DNA of 32,327 nucleotides. Source: CAYLXC01 sp964387865 (GTDB taxonomy: Bacteria; Patescibacteriota; Microgenomatia; Daviesbacterales; UBA10151). The stretch is from NCBI GenBank assembly GCA_964387865.1, contig CAYLXC010000010.1, positions 1 through 32,327 of the forward strand, in the 5' to 3' direction. A program made the position numbers and the translations under genes. Positions 15,995 to 23,320 of the stretch are shown here, in pieces (the first letter of the stretch is position 1; the number at the start of each line of letters is the position of its first letter). A model generated the notes under the pieces. The model saw nothing but the letters and a program-made list of their open reading frames with translations, ran no database searches and was not told the DNA's origin.

Positions 15995-16354
15995 TCAGAT
16001 TTTAAAATATTTTCTTGCTTCAGCTTCATCTTTTTTCATTTGTTTAATTAAATCTTTTGTTGAGTTAAATTTTTTATTTTCCCTGATCTTTTTTAATAAT
16101 TCTATACTAATCCACTTATCATAAATGTCTTTAGAAAAATCTAATATATATGTTTCCGCATGAAATTTTTTTTCATTAAAAATTTTAACAGTACCTATAA
16201 ATGTAATTGATTCATAAACTTTTCCATCCACTTTGGTTTTTGAAACATAAATACCCTCAGGAATTTTTTTGAATAAATTTGTATTTGCAGTAGGAAACCC
16301 CAACTTTTTTCCCCTTTGTTTATGTTTTCTCACCTTCCCCCAGAATTTAAACAT
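15995..16354 (-). CDS. Stand-alone riboflavin kinase (flavokinase)
   Basis: This predicted protein of 119 residues matches the C-terminal riboflavin kinase domain of bifunctional RibF, which phosphorylates riboflavin to FMN. Visible motifs are GKKLGFPTANTNL (PTAN binding loop), PEGIYVSKTKVDG, the FHAETYILDF segment containing the catalytic Glu, and KIRENKKFNSTKDLIKQM at the C-terminus. The FAD synthetase (nucleotidyltransferase) domain is absent, so this protein alone could not make FAD. The ATG at 16354 is chosen because the upstream extension of the frame (to 16486) runs through a palindromic repeat and has no homologous content. It is isolated between mltG and rpoB, with a possible promoter of its own. 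Confidence 0.8.
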   Translation of the reverse strand: MFKFWGKVRKHKQRGKKLGFPTANTNLFKKIPEGIYVSKTKVDGKVYESITFIGTVKIFNEKKFHAETYILDFSKDIYDKWISIELLKKIRENKKFNSTKDLIKQMKKDEAEARKYFKI

Positions 16355-16373
16355 GATAATGGAGTATAGCATT

Positions 16374-16401
16374 TTTATATCTGCAAGGAGCGAAGTCACA
16401 A
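16374..16401 (-). promoter_or_regulatory. Possible riboflavin kinase promoter
   Basis: On the minus strand TTGTGA (16396-16401), a 16-bp spacer and TATAAA (16374-16379) lie about 20 bp before the chosen ATG, giving a very short leader. The match is moderate. The -35 lies within a word (GCGAAGTCACAA) that recurs upstream of mltG. Confidence 0.3.
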
Positions 16402-16446
16402 GTACAAAAGTAATTGACAAACTGAATATAATTTCAAAATTCAGTT

Positions 16447-16538
16447 TGTCATCCTGAGGAGCGCAGCGACGAAGGATCTCCTTCATGATTCGATTCTCAC
16501 ATTCGTGAGAGATTCTTCGCTAATCGCTCAGAATGACA
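16447..16538. repeat. Palindromic TGTCATCCTGAG-type repeat element, about 92 bp
   Basis: The left arm runs TGTCATCCTGAG..GAAGGATCTC and the right arm GAGAGATTCTTCG..CGCTCAGAATGACA. They are imperfect inverted copies of about 34 bp around a central CTCAC/GTGAG hairpin. This family of words is widespread as intergenic palindromes in bacteria. It occupies most of the mltG-riboflavin kinase gap and could fold into a long RNA hairpin. No transposase is nearby. Confidence 0.8.
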
Positions 16539-16574
16539 GATTGGTAGCACTTTTTTACTGTGACGAGCGACTAG

Positions 16575-17531
16575 TCATGGATTATTAGCCACATTTTGGT
16601 TATGCTCTTCCAAAGTTTTTCCATAATGCGAGTTTCCTTTTGAGTCATGATAATAATAAAGGTGGGGCGTAGAAGGATTTGCATTTGCCACAGCTTGAAG
16701 GGAAGATAATCCAGGATTACAAATAGGTTTTGGAGGTAAACCGCGATATAAATAAGTATTATAAGGGGATTCTACTTTTTTATCTTCACGAGTCAAATGT
16801 CTTTTCCACCATGACTTTTCCCCCTCCTGATAACCTAGCGCATATTGTAAGGTCGCATCAGCATTCATGCCCATATCAATTTTTAATCTTTTTAAAAGAA
16901 TGGATGCAACCTCTTGCCTTGCTTTATCAGAGCGAGCTTCCCGTTCAACAATTGATGCCAAAATTACTCCCTCATCTTCAGTTAACCCTTGAGCTTTAAT
17001 TTTTGAACGAAGCTCATCTGAAAAACGCTCATTAAAAGTATCTCTTAATCTTTTGGCCACTTGCTCCGCAGTTACTTCATGAGAAAAAAGGTAAGTATCC
17101 GGAAACATGTAGCCCTCTTTTGCATATTTTAAAAATTCTGAATTCTGAATCTTGAATTCTGAATTTAGCCTGTTTGCCATTTCTTCCACCCTCCATCCTT
17201 CAATCAAAGTTACCCAGATCTCGGCCGGATTTCCCATAAGTGCCTCCAAAATTTGGGGTGTGGACATAGAAGGAGAAAGTTCAAAAGTGCCTGCCGAAAG
17301 TTTGGAAGATAAACCTTTCTGACGGGTGTATAAACTAAAAATTAATTGAGAACGGATTAAATTCTCTTGCTTCAGCTTAACTGCAATCTCCTTTAAACTC
17401 ATTCCCTTAGTTATAATAGTTCTTTTGGTGTTTTTATCATCTGATACAGCAGAAAGCTGACTATTCAACCAAAAGATTGCAAAGAATAATATTGCAATGA
17501 AAACTAATATTAGAGCCAATAACTTCTTCAT
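16575..17531 (-). CDS. mltG: Endolytic murein transglycosylase MltG
   Basis: The product is 318 residues from the ATG at 17531. A GTG at 17561 would add ten residues from a repeat-like region. Residues 3-22 form a single N-terminal membrane segment, followed by a LysM-like region (about 39-90) and the YceG/MltG catalytic domain. The active-site glutamate is E197 in ASIVEREA. NADATLQYALG and the PYNTYLYRGLPPKPICNPG segment complete the family signature. MltG cleaves nascent peptidoglycan strands at the membrane and helps set glycan chain length. Residues around 124-135 (NSEFKIQNSEF) are encoded by an AT-rich internal repeat (17134-17166). It follows ruvX after 119 bp containing an inverted repeat. 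Confidence 0.93.
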   Translation of the reverse strand: MKKLLALILVFIAILFFAIFWLNSQLSAVSDDKNTKRTIITKGMSLKEIAVKLKQENLIRSQLIFSLYTRQKGLSSKLSAGTFELSPSMSTPQILEALMGNPAEIWVTLIEGWRVEEMANRLNSEFKIQNSEFLKYAKEGYMFPDTYLFSHEVTAEQVAKRLRDTFNERFSDELRSKIKAQGLTEDEGVILASIVEREARSDKARQEVASILLKRLKIDMGMNADATLQYALGYQEGEKSWWKRHLTREDKKVESPYNTYLYRGLPPKPICNPGLSSLQAVANANPSTPHLYYYHDSKGNSHYGKTLEEHNQNVANNP

Positions 17532-17572
17532 CGTGATAGAAGGTGCGAAGTCACAACTCACAAATGCAATTA

Positions 17573-17609
17573 GAAAGTTTTGTGTGCAGTTCTAAATCAC
17601 AAAACTTTC
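17573..17609. repeat. 12-bp perfect inverted repeat between ruvX and mltG
   Basis: GAAAGTTTTGTG (17573-17584) and CACAAAACTTTC (17598-17609) flank a 13-nt loop. Neither strand has a T-run at the stem base, so it is not a classic intrinsic terminator. It may act as an mRNA processing hairpin or be a small mobile palindrome. Confidence 0.7.
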
Positions 17610-17650
17610 CATAGTGAGACTAGAGGCTAAACCAAATGTTTCAGTCTATT

Positions 17651-18064
17651 CTAGTCGAACGGTGCATTTTGAGTGTGACGAGCAACCCCATTCTCATCTA
17701 ACCACTCCTGCAAGATTATAGCAGCTGCAGATGAATCATTTACCCGCCGAATTCCTCGGGGAATATTTTGTTTAATCATTTGCTCGGTTGCTTTTTGGCT
17801 AGATAATGTTTCATCAGCTTCTGAAACATCCAGCCCGGATTTTCTTAAAGCTTTTATAAACCCTAAAACAGTTTTACCCATCTTGCCTTCGGGCAAACCT
17901 ACCACTACCTTGCCTGCTCCCTCACTTTCTACAACACCTAAAACCTTATTTATTGCATCTTTAAAATTTTTAACCTCAAGCGTTCGTAATGGGGAAGCAA
18001 TTTCACCTTCAGAAATTGCTAAACCGATTCTTTTTAATCCAAAATCTATCCCTAAATACTTCAT
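17651..18064 (-). CDS. ruvX: YqgF/RuvX family Holliday junction resolvase-like nuclease
   Basis: This 137-residue RNase H-fold protein has the family motifs: MKYLGIDFGLKRIGLAIS with the first catalytic Asp, VVGLPEG, DETLSSQKA with the second acidic residue, and NDSSAAAIILQEWL with the third. Members process pre-16S rRNA 5' ends (YqgF) and have been proposed as Holliday junction resolvases. Its ATG overlaps the sortase stop by 4 bp, which indicates coupling. The last dozen residues (after DENG) lie outside the conserved domain and are encoded by sequence sharing GTGTGACGAGC-like words with the mltG 3' flank. Confidence 0.93.
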   Translation of the reverse strand: MKYLGIDFGLKRIGLAISEGEIASPLRTLEVKNFKDAINKVLGVVESEGAGKVVVGLPEGKMGKTVLGFIKALRKSGLDVSEADETLSSQKATEQMIKQNIPRGIRRVNDSSAAAIILQEWLDENGVARHTQNAPFD

Positions 18065-18708
18065 ATCATCTTACCTAAAACAACTAATCTTTTATAGTTT
18101 AATCCCGGAGGAACACATGTCATCAAAGAAATATATCTTCCATATGCATCAGGGGGATTAATAACTGATAAATCTTTTGGGTCAACCACTTTTAACTCAG
18201 AAACTTTGTATTTAAATTTTGCCCCGGATGCTTCTAAAACAATTTCATCATCTTTTTTTAAATCTTTTAAATTTGCAAATAACGCTTGTTTAAAAATAAA
18301 AAGAGGGCTCAAAGCAGAATGGCCAGAAATAAACACATTTCCCTTCTCTCCAGGCAAAGCTGAACCCGGAAGATGAATTAAACCTCTTGTCAGTTCATTG
18401 CTGTCAACTAAAACATTTGCATCACTTATTTTAAGTTTTGGAATTGATAATCTGAACTGCTCATAATTTGATCCAGTTGCTCTTCCTAACTCGGAAACGA
18501 AAGCCGGAAAGTTATTTTTATTCTCAATTGAAACTCCCAAAACTTGCTTACTTTTAGAACTATTTGGGCTAATAAGTAAGATATCATTATTAAATTTTTG
18601 TCCAGCCATCCAAATATGGAAAGAAACAACTGGTAAAATTACTTGCATAAGTAAAATGATGCCAATTGATAAAAACGAAAGCGGAATTAATTTAGATACG
18701 GTTATCAT
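18061..18708 (-). CDS. Sortase family transpeptidase
   Basis: This 215-residue membrane-anchored sortase has an N-terminal hydrophobic segment at about 7-30. The catalytic triad is visible: H130 in FISGHSA, C198 in LMTCVPPG and R207 in NYKRLVV. The LMTC motif matches the TLxTC signature of the family. Sortases cleave LPxTG-like sorting signals and join proteins to the cell envelope or to each other as pilins. No protein in this window ends in a recognisable sorting signal, so substrates must lie elsewhere. The gene starts 6 bp after the PilM-like fusion gene and overlaps ruvX by 4 bp. Assignment to a class (D or E like) is uncertain. Confidence 0.9.
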   Translation of the reverse strand: MITVSKLIPLSFLSIGIILLMQVILPVVSFHIWMAGQKFNNDILLISPNSSKSKQVLGVSIENKNNFPAFVSELGRATGSNYEQFRLSIPKLKISDANVLVDSNELTRGLIHLPGSALPGEKGNVFISGHSALSPLFIFKQALFANLKDLKKDDEIVLEASGAKFKYKVSELKVVDPKDLSVINPPDAYGRYISLMTCVPPGLNYKRLVVLGKMI

Positions 18709-18714
18709 TTAAAA

Positions 18715-20967
18715 TCATTTAAGCCCTACCTCTATATTAATATTCCCTGTAAGGATTGGGAGCCTTTGTAAAAATGAAAGTAAAGATGGAGAAATTTTCA
18801 CTTCCGATCCTAAAATATTATCCATTTCCTTTACAATCCTCTCAGTCTCGCTTACACTCTTACCCTTAATTTGATTTTTTAAATTTTGGGTATTTATTTT
18901 TGGAAAAAGTTTTGCCTTAAAACGTGCAAGGAAAATTAATTTGCCATCTTTTTCCAGCTTTGATACATCTGCTTGAGTCTCAGTATCTTCCAATTTTAGT
19001 TCAAATCCTTCCGGCACGTCTGTTGTCACAAGTTTTGATACAAAAAGTCTTAAATCTTTATCATCAAAAGTAGTACCTTTATATTTTGCTGTTAAATTTA
19101 GCGAAAACTCAGTTGCCTGATCTCCTACATTCTTATTAAAAGATTTTTTTGTAATTTGTTCAGATAAGGCTTCTTTCAAAATCTTTTTATCAGGCTGTTT
19201 TTCCTGTAAGGCCTGTTGAGCTTTTTTTCTAAGATCCGAACTAAGAAAGGCAAGAAGTTTATTTTGATCATCAGTTGAAACAATAGTCACTTTTTTAGAA
19301 GTCCCGCCGGAAAAATTCCCCTCTGCTTTTGCAGAAATTTGTGACGTGGAAATATTACTAATTGTTAATTCCAAACCGGATGGCAAATTACCATCAGCCC
19401 CAACAGCTTGCGCTGTCACTGTTGTATTAGCTTTCCCAAAAGTAATGCCGCTATCCGTTGCTGATTGAGATGCAATATTTACAGAATTATCTAATGTAAA
19501 TTTCAAACCACTGGAACTACTTACTGTTGTACCCTTGCTTACGGATTTACTCTCGTTTGTTTTATTATAAATTACAATCGTACCCTTAGCTGGATCTCCA
19601 ATTTCTTTTTGTCCGGATGCATTTTCTTTTGCTGTTCCGGAGATTTCTGTTTCAATAATTGATGCAGGGATTATTTTCTTATCTTCATTAACTTCTTTTT
19701 GAGACGGATCAGCAATCACTTGGGACTCTTTTTCCAAAACACGCGGTTCAACAAAGATTTTAACTTGAGCTTTTACCAAAAATAAATATGCTCCCAAAAC
19801 TGAAAGCCCAATTGCCAAAATTGCAAACAAAATAAGCATATTTGTCAAATTTAAAGTGAAAAATAGAAATTTAATTTTGAATTTTTTCTTAACCTCAATA
19901 TCGGAAGGAGGCAGTGCCAAATCCTGTTCAAAATCCGCTGTCTCAACAAATCCCCTATCTTGAGGAACTACCAAATTTTCATCGATTTCTCTTTCTGACT
20001 CTTCCTTACCCATCTCATCAGATAGCTCATGTGATGCTACATCCCCTACCACAAACCCCAAGTTTTCCTCCTCAGAAGCTTTTTCCTCCTTAACTTCTGA
20101 TCCTTCATGACTTTCTGACTCTTTTGACTCTAAAGTAGACTCTTCCGCTGATTTTTCTGTATTTATAATGGGTGTTTTTCTAACATCATGGGCTATTTTT
20201 GTATCAGCAAAGTAAACATCACCTTTAATCTCTGTTGCACCTGCTAAACAAACACTTTTTATTTCAATATCATCTTGCAAAATATCTATTTTTGGAAAAT
20301 GCAAAAAGGATAATTTTTGCATCCAGGGGAATGAGAGAAGTTGACTCCTTAACTTTTCCAATTCTCCCCTCTCAAATCCATAGATCAAAATTTTTGAAGG
20401 TAGAGTTTCAACTGTTGTAAAGGATAAAAGCGCCTTTTCAATATCTATACCACTATTTTCACCTCTTGAGATAATTTTTACTCCGTCTAATTTTCCAGCT
20501 CTGACAACAGTTACAGTAATATGTTTATCCTCAAAACCTACTAAAACTGCTGTTGGCGGTATGCCATCTTGTTTTTCCAGTAAATGGACTAGGGCATTTG
20601 CAGATTCCACATAAGCCATTGGCGTAAGTTCTAATACTTTAACCAATTCTCTTAACTTTTTTAAATATTCATCTTTTAAATTTTCATCCAAAAGCCATGT
20701 TCCTGGTACACCAAAAAGAATTTTTCCAACATCAATTTGCCTTATCCCCAAAACTGAATCCAAAAGCTTATCTGTAACAGTTTCTAAATCATCCAACGTT
20801 GAGTAATCTTCGGTAGCGGTTTCTATAATTTTAAGTTGCTTACCTTCAATTGTCCAAAGAGCAACAGTCAGTTTTTCCGCGGTTATATTTAATGCAAAAA
20901 AATATTCTAATTCTTCCACTTCTTTCCCAAATGGCAAAAAGGTAGCTAATTTATTAAGGAAGCTCAT
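18715..20967 (-). CDS. PilM-like actin-fold domain fused through a membrane segment to a baseplate-J-like domain
   Basis: This 750-residue protein has three parts. Residues 20-255 resemble the actin-like fold of PilM/FtsA proteins, with LEYFFALNITAEKLTVALW (phosphate-1-like strand), TAVLVGFEDKHITVTVV and LAGATEIKGDV. The motifs are degenerate, so ATP binding is uncertain. Residues 260-360 are an acidic Ser/Glu-rich linker. Residues 373-399 form one transmembrane helix, which leaves the first domain in the cytoplasm and residues 400-750 outside. The outer part contains GTIVIYNKTNESKSVSKGTTVSS and a VTAQAVGADGNLPSG motif reminiscent of baseplate-J/gp47-like proteins. It may link a cytoplasmic actin-like module to an envelope appendage. 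It is coupled to a sortase gene 6 bp downstream and lies 10 bp after alaS. Confidence 0.65.
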   Translation of the reverse strand: MSFLNKLATFLPFGKEVEELEYFFALNITAEKLTVALWTIEGKQLKIIETATEDYSTLDDLETVTDKLLDSVLGIRQIDVGKILFGVPGTWLLDENLKDEYLKKLRELVKVLELTPMAYVESANALVHLLEKQDGIPPTAVLVGFEDKHITVTVVRAGKLDGVKIISRGENSGIDIEKALLSFTTVETLPSKILIYGFERGELEKLRSQLLSFPWMQKLSFLHFPKIDILQDDIEIKSVCLAGATEIKGDVYFADTKIAHDVRKTPIINTEKSAEESTLESKESESHEGSEVKEEKASEEENLGFVVGDVASHELSDEMGKEESEREIDENLVVPQDRGFVETADFEQDLALPPSDIEVKKKFKIKFLFFTLNLTNMLILFAILAIGLSVLGAYLFLVKAQVKIFVEPRVLEKESQVIADPSQKEVNEDKKIIPASIIETEISGTAKENASGQKEIGDPAKGTIVIYNKTNESKSVSKGTTVSSSSGLKFTLDNSVNIASQSATDSGITFGKANTTVTAQAVGADGNLPSGLELTISNISTSQISAKAEGNFSGGTSKKVTIVSTDDQNKLLAFLSSDLRKKAQQALQEKQPDKKILKEALSEQITKKSFNKNVGDQATEFSLNLTAKYKGTTFDDKDLRLFVSKLVTTDVPEGFELKLEDTETQADVSKLEKDGKLIFLARFKAKLFPKINTQNLKNQIKGKSVSETERIVKEMDNILGSEVKISPSLLSFLQRLPILTGNINIEVGLK

Positions 20968-20977
20968 GTGGATAAAA

Positions 20978-22858
20978 TTATCTTATCACAATTCCCGCCC
21001 GAATTCGACGGATTCCGGAAGAAACTGCTTCTTCTTTAGTAATTTTAATTCCACCAATGACTTCAGTGTGTTCAACATGAGGTCCTCCACAAAATTCCAA
21101 AGAATAATAACCACCTCTGTCTCTTTTGTCTTTAGCATTAGGATCAAGTTTATAGTTTGGTCCCACTCCATAAATACTCACTCTATCTGCATATTTTTCA
21201 TCAAAAAGCCCAATGGCATTCATCTTTTTAGCCTGCTCAAGTGTAATAATCATATGTTCAACCTTCAAATCTTCCTCAACTTTTTCATTAACCAGATTCT
21301 CGACCGCCTTTACCTCCTCCTCAGTCATCTTTCTATTAAAAGAAAAATCAAATCGCAGTCTTTCTGCAGTAATATTAGATCCCTGTTGGAAAACTTCCGG
21401 GCCCAGCATGTCGCGTAAAGCCTGGTGTAAAAGATGTGTGGCTGTATGGTATTTAATTACCACATCAGAATGATCTGCCAACCCCCCTTTAAACATCCCA
21501 GCAGATGCATTTCTTGAAAGCTGCCTATGTATATCTGCTTCCAATTCGAAAACTTCACGGGACGGAATTTCTATCCCTCTTTTTTCTCCTTCTTCTTTAG
21601 ATAACTCATAAGGAAAGCCAAAAGTTTCATATAATGTAAAGATGTCTTTTGGCGATAACTTTTTTTTCTGTGTCTCTGGTTTTCCAACTTCTCCAGCGGT
21701 AATATACTTCTCAAATTCTTTCAATCCTTGATTAATGGTTTTTCTAAATTTATCTACTTCATGAGTGATTACCATATTTATATCTGGAAACCTTTTTATT
21801 AGTTCTAGATAGACCTTTGAATATGTTTTAATCAAAATATGTATGGTGTTTGATAACCATTCATCGCCTTCCATCCCTAATTCGCGAGCATACAACATGC
21901 ATCTTCTGATTAATCGCCTTAGAACATATCCTTGCTCCTTATTAGAAGGAATAATTCCATCTGCCACTATAAAAATTGCTGCTCTTAAATGTTCCACGAT
22001 AATCCTGTATGGGCGAGGGTCGGTTTTATAATCAGGCGCACTACCTTTCTTAATTGCTTCTAATGACTTAATTGCATTAGTGAAAAAATCTGTCTGGAAA
22101 ATGTCTGGTTCATCATTAGATGCTGCCGTTAATCTTTCCAACCCTCCACCAAAATCTACATTTTTTTGTTCTAATTCTTTTAAAGATCCATCTTTTTGTT
22201 TTTGGTACTGGATAAATACAGAATTACAAATTTCCAAGAAACGGCCGCAGTCACAATTTGGGTGACACTTTTCACCAAACTTCTTGTCATGCTCTACGGA
22301 TGTGAATTCATAAAATACCTCAGAGTCAGGACCTCCAATTTCACCTTCCGGCATTTTGTCCGGGGAGCCTGATCTGGACCACCAATTTTTTTCTACTCCA
22401 TAAAAGTGGATATGATTATCATCAACCTCCAGACTTTTCCATATTTTAAAAGATTCTTCATCTTTTTGAACATCTTTGTTTCCTTCAAATACTGCGATGT
22501 GTAGTTTATTTTTATCCAATCCAATTTCTTCTGTTAAAAATTCCCAACACCATTTTAATTGATCCTCTTTAAAATAATCTCCTAAAGACCAATTTCCCAA
22601 CATTTCAAAAAAAGTTGTATGTTTGTTATCCCCAACCTCTTCAATATCTTCCGATCTAAAACATGGTTGAGAATTAACTAATCTTTTCCCTTCCGGATGT
22701 TCTTGTCCTAAAAGGTAGGGAATAAGTGGTTGCATTCCGGAAGATGTAAATAAAGTCGTGGGATCATTTTCAGGGACCAACTTCGAAGGAGGAATTTGCT
22801 TATGTCCTTTCTCCACAAAGAACTTTATATACTTATCCCTAATATCTTTGGAACTCAT
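20978..22858 (-). CDS. alaS: Alanyl-tRNA synthetase, shortened form
   Basis: The 626-residue product charges tRNA-Ala. The class II catalytic core is clear: FTSSGMQPLIPYLLG, QPCFRSEDIEEVGDNKHTTFFEML and GGGLERL. The tRNA-recognition helices follow. The editing domain has HTATH (471-475) and CGGPH (590-594), the two metal-site motifs. Two regions usual in AlaRS are missing. About 90 residues of beta-barrel, including the GGQxxDxG segment, are absent between the catalytic and editing halves. The whole C-Ala/DHHA1 oligomerisation domain (~170 residues) after the editing domain is also absent. The typical length is ~870. A Cys-rich CHPNCDCGRFLEIC segment (198-211) stands where most homologues have GRFLEIWN. 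The end is a clean stop 10 bp before the next gene, with no remnant. Confidence 0.93.
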   Translation of the reverse strand: MSSKDIRDKYIKFFVEKGHKQIPPSKLVPENDPTTLFTSSGMQPLIPYLLGQEHPEGKRLVNSQPCFRSEDIEEVGDNKHTTFFEMLGNWSLGDYFKEDQLKWCWEFLTEEIGLDKNKLHIAVFEGNKDVQKDEESFKIWKSLEVDDNHIHFYGVEKNWWSRSGSPDKMPEGEIGGPDSEVFYEFTSVEHDKKFGEKCHPNCDCGRFLEICNSVFIQYQKQKDGSLKELEQKNVDFGGGLERLTAASNDEPDIFQTDFFTNAIKSLEAIKKGSAPDYKTDPRPYRIIVEHLRAAIFIVADGIIPSNKEQGYVLRRLIRRCMLYARELGMEGDEWLSNTIHILIKTYSKVYLELIKRFPDINMVITHEVDKFRKTINQGLKEFEKYITAGEVGKPETQKKKLSPKDIFTLYETFGFPYELSKEEGEKRGIEIPSREVFELEADIHRQLSRNASAGMFKGGLADHSDVVIKYHTATHLLHQALRDMLGPEVFQQGSNITAERLRFDFSFNRKMTEEEVKAVENLVNEKVEEDLKVEHMIITLEQAKKMNAIGLFDEKYADRVSIYGVGPNYKLDPNAKDKRDRGGYYSLEFCGGPHVEHTEVIGGIKITKEEAVSSGIRRIRAGIVIR

Positions 22859-22874
22859 GAAGCTATTTTAACAT

Positions 22875-23147
22875 TTATAAACCTCGTCTGTAGAATCTTT
22901 TGGTAGCGGGTTTTCTTTTAACTATCCCTTTTAAGGCCTTAGTTCCGCTAGATACTAAATTTGATGCTGCTGCAATTGGCTTTTCAATATCCGCTGCAAT
23001 ATTTTTACCTGTTTGTAAAACACCATTTAATTTATCCAATGCTTTTTTTAAATCTCTTAAAATAAAAAATACCTGAATACCGGTAATTGTCAAGAAAATT
23101 GATAAAAGTAATATTAAAAAGATTAAAGATGCTTGTAATAAATCCAT
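22875..23147 (-). CDS. Small membrane-anchored protein (DUF948-like)
   Basis: This 90-residue protein has an N-terminal membrane helix at about 5-28. An amphipathic stretch with heptad-like spacing (RDLKKALDKLNGVLQTGKNIAADIEK) and a basic C-terminus (KRKPATKRFYRRGL) follow. Topology and length resemble DUF948/YtxG-like proteins. No function is known. Its ATG lies in the 55-bp sequence repeated on both sides of the N gap, so its true upstream neighbour is the RodZ-like gene. If the contigs are joined, the spacing between them is 18 bp. Confidence 0.6.
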   Translation of the reverse strand: MDLLQASLIFLILLLSIFLTITGIQVFFILRDLKKALDKLNGVLQTGKNIAADIEKPIAAASNLVSSGTKALKGIVKRKPATKRFYRRGL

Positions 23148-23155
23148 GGTGATAA
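23101..23155. repeat. Left copy of a 55-bp duplicate flanking the assembly gap
   Basis: This segment is identical base for base to 23256-23310. It includes the ATG of the DUF948-like gene. It is best read as one locus seen on two contigs. Confidence 0.9.
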
Positions 23156-23255
23156 NNNNNNNNNNNNNNNNNNNNNNNNNNNNNNNNNNNNNNNNNNNNN
23201 NNNNNNNNNNNNNNNNNNNNNNNNNNNNNNNNNNNNNNNNNNNNNNNNNNNNNNN
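23156..23255. other. Scaffold gap of 100 N
   Basis: A run of exactly 100 N is a conventional placeholder. Because the flanks are the same 55-bp sequence, there is probably no missing DNA. The two contigs overlap by 55 bp and were not merged. Confidence 0.95.
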
Positions 23256-23310
23256 GATAAAAGTAATATTAAAAAGATTAAAGATGCTTGTAATAAATCC
23301 ATGGTGATAA
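23256..23310. repeat. Right copy of the 55-bp duplicate flanking the assembly gap
   Basis: This segment is identical to 23101-23155. Joining the copies gives a continuous sequence from the RodZ-like stop into the DUF948-like start. Confidence 0.9.
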
Positions 23311-23320
23311 ATATATCACA

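Noticed and set aside
16355..16486. 44-residue N-terminal extension of the riboflavin kinase frame
   Set aside because: It translates the TGTCATCCTGAG palindrome and an AT-rich stretch. The family domain starts just after the ATG at 16354, where a promoter-like sequence also fits.
23101..23310. A true long direct repeat or mobile-element target duplication around the gap
   Set aside because: Exact identity over 55 bp ending at a placeholder of exactly 100 N is best explained by an unmerged contig overlap.
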